Shown: positions 59,478 through 64,000 of the stretch, one piece after another
How the letters are laid out: each line of letters begins with the position of its first letter
Numbering within the stretch: the stretch's first letter is position 1
From: Paraphoma chrysanthemicola
Taxonomy: Eukaryota; Ascomycota; Dothideomycetes; Pleosporales; Phaeosphaeriaceae
DNA: 64,000 nucleotides
Assembly: GCA_020744225.1 (NCBI GenBank)
Contig: JAGMWG010000001.1
Span: 1,860,001-1,924,000 of the forward strand
Direction: 5' to 3'
The notes under the pieces: generated by a model
What the model saw: only the letters and a program-made list of their open reading frames with translations
The model's database searches: none
What the model was told of the DNA's origin: nothing
Program-made: the position numbers and the translations under genes

Positions 59478-61781
59478 GGTGAAAGGGGATGGTGGAAGTG
59501 AAAGACCAATGTTGCGCTTGAAGAAGGAGCGAGCCCGAAGAATCAGGTCACTGGTACACAGTGCGACCACCTACCCTCACCCAGGGGCGGACGCTTGGAA
59601 ATAGGCATGAGTAGTAAACATGGATGCCTGAATGAGCACTGCGGTAGTGGACATGCGTGCGAACAAGTGGAAAGTCGCCGATCGATTGCCCCTGCTGGAC
59701 CCGAGTCACAGTGAAAATGAAGTGACACTGAAAGCAGACGAGTGAGCAGTGCATCATCATATCGGTTCTCTCATATATCGGACGCGTAATTTTATATGCA
59801 GTGGTCCGAGAAGGGTACCGTACTCATACTGCACCTTTTCACCTCCACTGGTACATTCCTGAAGCTGCGAATTTTTTCAGTATCAGCCAACCCTCCACAA
59901 AGGCCGACGGCCTCTAGGCTACTACATAGAGGCTGTTATAGCCGTCCTAGTAGTATTTAAACATGTGCGATACACCCAAATTATGAAGAGGCGTAGCGGA
60001 TATGTTGTGTGATCGACGTGGTGAGGCTCGGGACAACATGCGTAACGGGTTGGTGTGACGGCGCCAACCATGCTTTCAGACAGCGTACATGTATCCTACG
60101 CATTGAGATACAATCTCATCTTGGGACGAAACTCATGAAGCTATTGTCCTGACGATTTGCAAGTCTGCTGTTGTGCACGCGTGTCTAAACCTCAGTTTGG
60201 AGTCCCGCGATTGACCCGGCTGGAACCCTTAGTACCAGCCAGTTTACTGATCCATGGTGGAGTTCCGACGGTGCCAACTTGCCAGAACAGTCGTGCATCG
60301 TCAAATCCGCTGTTGCTAGCGCAGTCCTGCGACTCTATCACTGAAGCTCGGTCACAATCCTTCAGTTTAGGCAAAGCGAACTTACCTATTAGTATTTCGC
60401 AATCAGTCTGGCGTACTCGGTCGAATGACGCGAAGACTTTGACTCCGTCCACCCCCTTTGTTACACTCCCAGTGGTGGGTCTGTTGGCAGTTGTCGGGAG
60501 CCCAATCGGTGATTGAGTCAAAACCCGCTCTCCTTCATATGCGCCGTCGACATCTAATACTAGTAACCCTGAAGACTGCGAAGAAATCCTTCCACAAGGC
60601 CTCTAGTTGCCGTGATTCCCTATAGCACCAACTTGCTCCCATGCATAAATCTATGGCTCCGAGCCTCGAGCAGATTAGTCCTTGGAGCTTCTGCATCTAC
60701 GTGATGGTCTGCAGTGTCCAGCGATTGCGCCCTATGTAGCGAGTGCCAATTTGTCCAGTGGAATGCCCTACAGGATGCATGCTTGCGGGACTCTACAGCT
60801 CAGCCGCTGCGAGGCATCTCGTCCCTGGCACGACCTAATGTCGTGCAATTTTCTCAAGGCTTTAGTCTTCCCAGAGCGACAATTGCGATTATGCCAAAGG
60901 AATAGTGGCAGACTAGAAAATGTGGTCCTGGACTCGAGAACAGCAACTGTGTACTGTACCCACACAGTCTGTTCTTGCCTAGGTTTGCTTTTGTTTACGA
61001 CGCCAACGCAGTAGCTTGAAATATTTGTCAGATTATTACCGACGAAACAAAAGCATCCTCCAACAAACTGTTGATAAAATGAACACTAATCATTCATCGC
61101 CATCACCGCAAAATCATCATCTGGTCCCAACGCAAGCCAATCCATACCATCACTCTTCGACGCGAAGACCGCTATACTGTGGTATTATGACAAAATCTGC
61201 CTTGCCAACAAACCTAATTTCATCTTGACTCCGACTCCGTCCCGAAAACCCGCCTTCCACTTGAAACCCGGGACTCGCTTGTACTCGGTGTAGACAGGCC
61301 ACCCGATTATCGCCTCACCTCCTGAACCTTCACACGCAGCATGAATCCACGATCGCCACAGACACTACCTCTTGCTGGCGTGCGTGTGCCAAGGCGAGGC
61401 TTGGCTTTCAGTCAGTTTGGATTGGTCACGGTGCAGGATCTTCACGAACGTCACGCAGCTCTGAGACCTGAGTACATAGGCAGCAACACAACAACCAAAC
61501 CATTGCATATTGCAGCTGCGTCGCACGCGCGTCGCTGATCTAAATTGGATTCAAGTGTTTGTTGGACGCAAAAGCTGAATGAACGGGAAAAAGCGATACG
61601 TATCATGGGGAAGAAATGTCTCATTATATGAACGCCCACCACGCGGGGTATGCCTACCAAGCCCCATGTAACGATGATCCTGTACATTGCCAAGGGAAGT
61701 TCCAAAATGCTCCAGATTGAACGCCGAAAATGCAATGTCGCGTGCAGCGGGCATTTGGGCTCTTGAGTCCACTGCGTCTTT
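59478..61781. other. Gene-poor interval with small hairpins
   Basis: About 2.3 kb. Frames at 60157-60521 (both strands) and 60682-61014 lack ATG starts in good position or recognisable content. Near 59901-59953 several short inverted repeats cluster: AGGCC-GAC-GGCCT, CTACTA...TAGTAG enclosing GGCT-GTTAT-AGCC. These may be a relic of a small mobile element or simply chance. Confidence 0.45.
59901..59953. repeat. Cluster of short inverted repeats
   Basis: AGGCC and GGCCT flank three bases; 7 bp on, CTACTA (59919-59924) and TAGTAG (59948-59953) enclose a second stem GGCT/AGCC around GTTAT. Stem lengths are 4-6 bp, so the structure is weak and its meaning unproven. Confidence 0.45.
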
Positions 61782-63601
61782 TTAGACTTCAAGTCCGCCA
61801 ACCATGTAGAAGAGCAAGTAGGCCTCCGCGGCGAGGACTTCTGCCTCTGTGGCAAGCACTACCTTGCTATCGTCAAACAAGAACCAGTCGTTGCCTTCGC
61901 GACAATAGTTGACATAGTGACCGGAATCGATTTTGCCCTTGTGCACAATGACGGTCGACAGTTCGTAAGTTAAGCTATTGGCTGGCGTGTAAGTATTGTA
62001 GTTTGTAGGTGGTGCACCTGTCGCCTTTACGATCTTCTTAAGACTCTGCTGATAGGAAGTCGTGTACGGATTAACGTCGAGCCTGAGAGGGAAGCTGACA
62101 CGAGTTTCAATTTTGGATGAGGTAGCTTTGTTGTGCTCGAAACGCTACGCTTGTCAGCAGGATTATTTTCACTTCAACAAATCATCTAACCTTCAAGTGA
62201 ACAGCAAGCACTGGTGGCAATTGCTTGATGCTCAACTGCTTTGTAGCATTTTGCGGGCTATCGCAATTTCGGCACGTATACTCTGCCGAGCCCAACTTTT
62301 CTCGTGCAGTGAATCGCTCAAGACAATCTCTGAGGTCTAGCAGAACCTCCTCACCCTTTTCGCCGTTGTGCTTCCGCTTTTTCGACTGGTTCCGAATGTC
62401 GAGACTGAGGTCCATATATGGGTCTTGCGCAGTTGTGACGTTACGACAACTGTCGCAGGTGACTGTGCTCGAAAGCTTGCCATAGAAGGTCTGGTGAACA
62501 ACACATTTGCAATCCTCGGAGTCGGAATCCGTGGAGCCTCCGTTCGCTAGGTGAAGTGTGTTGAGTATGAATTGCATGTACTCGTGCGCGTCTTGTTGTT
62601 GATACCCCGCGAGTGCCTGCATCGCGCGTTAGCCCAGCTTCAGTACTCTTATGACCTGGCAATGTCTGATCTCACCTCTCCTGCAAGCCAGCTCCCCATG
62701 AGCATGCCAACAGCTCCGAAGCCTTCGTTCTTATCTGAGGAGTAGAACTCGACGAACATTTCGTCCAGCGCGCAGCTGACACATGCCTCTTTCTCGCATT
62801 CCGGCTGCCGGTGCCCCTCGGACAAGTAAAAGTTTCGGACGAACGGGTTGTGTATCAGGGTCTGAAGTATGACACTCATGAAGCATGTTTGCCCCATGTT
62901 GTACAGCCCGCGTAGGCCTATCGCTCGGCAAGGGAGGAAGGTCGAGTTGTTCACAATCAGCTTGACGTCGTCGGCGGTCGTGGAGTCTTCGAATTTGCGC
63001 TTCTTGCCTGCCAGGAAATTATTAGCTGGTGAACAGGAACATCGGCCTGCTGACGAGACCAACCCTTCTGCATTCTCCTGATCTCCAATTCAGGATCATA
63101 GATGAAGTCCTGGCAATTGCCGCAGTAGACATGACCGTCCCGTGATTCCACAGCTATGTATGTATCAGCACCCGCGATCTAGGCAAACCACGTGGATGCA
63201 CCTACAGAAGCAGTGTGACTTTGTCTCGAAGTGCTGGTCACGATCGGCTTCGGTCATGATGTTGGGGCATTGCAGGCAGAGGTAGAGCGGACGGAGCGAT
63301 ACGACTGGACTGCTATCGGTCGAAGACTTGTATGTCTGGGCGATTATGCTCGGCTTCTCGTGTATGTTGCGCAGGATGTCGCGGTAGTATATGAGAGTCT
63401 GCTTGCGCGCGTTCTCGAGCATCTCGCCCATGTGCTCTGTGTCGCGGTCAGCCAGAAGCCTTTTACAGAACAGGGTGACATGCCACATCCATAGGCAATA
63501 TGCGCCATCTGGCTGCTGGGTACAATGTTGCCCTTGGCATTCTTCACAACCTTTGGCGATGCCAGCGACACCGCCTTGGGGGCGACTGCGATTGTGTCCA
63601 T
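61782..63601 (-). CDS. UBP8: Ubiquitin-specific protease Ubp8 (SAGA deubiquitinase) with apparent frameshift
   Basis: Exons 63601-63206, 63153-63064, 63007-62676, 62616-62191 and 62144-61782. Ubp8 removes ubiquitin from histone H2B as part of SAGA in the nucleus. The ZnF-UBP half is followed by the USP core: GLRGLYNMGQTCFMSVILQ (catalytic Cys), CALDEMFVEFYSS, GYQQQDAHEYMQFIL, DPYMDLSLDI, CRNCDSPQNATKQL (zinc-ribbon Cys), IVHKGKIDSGHYVNYCR (catalytic His) and WFLFDDSKV (Asp). The frame from the start codon (MAHIAYGCG) and the frame carrying CKRLLADRDTEHM differ by one base at about 63481, beside a GGC triplet, and coding bases are one short of a multiple of three. A short protein could start at the ATG at 63488 but would miss the first zinc ligand. 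Sequence error and true mutation are both possible. Confidence 0.83.
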
Positions 63602-64000
63602 GATGCCTCCTTTGCCGATGGCGACCTAAGGCATGGCATGCGGGATTGTGGAGGCCCAGTCGTGCCAGGAGGCTGAGCTACCAGGAGGCGATTGCAGTCG
63701 CAATGCACGGTCAGAACGGCGGAGTTATGCTGCGGTACTGTGGACCTGCATGAGACCAATGATGGTGTTGGAGGAAGCTATGCCGCTAGTGGATCTCCCG
63801 CCCGGCGCTAGACCGAACATCGCTTAGACAGATCTTGAGCGCCACATCTGGCACGTGCGTGGCGGTGCAGATGCTGATTTTTCCCGGATTACCCCACCCA
63901 ACTGTTGAGTTATCCGCTGAATTATCCGTTCCAGTATATCCAAAGCTGATGAGGTGTGCTAGGTCACATTGTTAGCATATGTTCGTATCAATTTCAGTTC
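63602..64000. promoter_or_regulatory. Upstream flank of UBP8 to window end
   Basis: About 400 bp upstream of the UBP8 start. The sequence GTAGCTCAG... ending CCTTAG on the minus strand (about 63680-63625) could be a 5'-leader intron, but this is weak. No further gene is seen before the window ends. Confidence 0.4.

Noticed and set aside
63206..63488. UBP8 starting at the internal ATG 63488 as the native start
   Set aside because: It would omit the first zinc ligand and the obvious upstream coding sequence; a frameshift explains both better, though it stays possible.

Overview
The window looks like a 64 kb piece of nuclear chromosome from a filamentous ascomycete (Pezizomycotina; the gene style fits Dothideomycetes, but that narrower placement is inference). 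Evidence: genes are split by introns of about 40-90 nt with GT..AG ends and CTAAC/CTGAC-type branch points; they alternate freely between strands without operons; and they include fungal markers such as a full-length White Collar-1 photoreceptor, the DASH kinetochore subunit Dam1, Ytp1, a Zn(II)2Cys6 regulator and a DUF3431 protein. I see no transposase, rRNA, convincing tRNA or CRISPR array.

Layout, left to right. 1-4458: a Metallopep-family zinc peptidase (cut by the left edge) divergent from a Whi5/Nrm1-type G1/S repressor. 6509-9298: an unidentified 267-aa protein and a four-helix membrane protein. 9299-14654: threonyl-tRNA synthetase divergent from GAR1 across a 384-bp promoter with two perfect Gcn4/CpcA sites, then phosphatidylserine synthase. 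16735-19442: a glyoxalase I and two convergent BTB-like genes, one frameshifted. 21158-23616: a secreted type-B carboxylesterase and a small LEA-like mitochondrial protein. 25811-32974: a sugar transporter, an AnmK-like protein with a degraded active site, and a Zn(II)2Cys6 transcription factor. 32975-37887: almost 5 kb with no recognisable gene. 37888-40334: a mitochondrial carrier and a Ras-family GTPase. 42318-51427: wc-1, mitoribosomal protein uS2m, a CRAL-TRIO lipid-transfer protein and DAM1. 51428-53340: YTP1. 56376-59477: an omega-like glutathione transferase and a membrane-anchored DUF3431 protein. 61782-63601: the SAGA deubiquitinase UBP8, frameshifted near its start.

Most genes are housekeeping (translation, ribosome biogenesis, phospholipid synthesis, mitochondrial translation and transport, chromatin, mitosis, light sensing) and do not form one pathway. 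The exon models were built by hand from splice signals; for each complete model the exon lengths sum to a multiple of three, except the two genes that need one extra base (BTB gene at 17661 and UBP8). I found no clear new multi-gene system. The most unusual items are the AnmK-like probable pseudoenzyme, the Ras protein without a CAAX box, the mitochondrial-type N-terminal extension on the CRAL-TRIO protein, the membrane-DUF3431 fusion and the paired CpcA sites.
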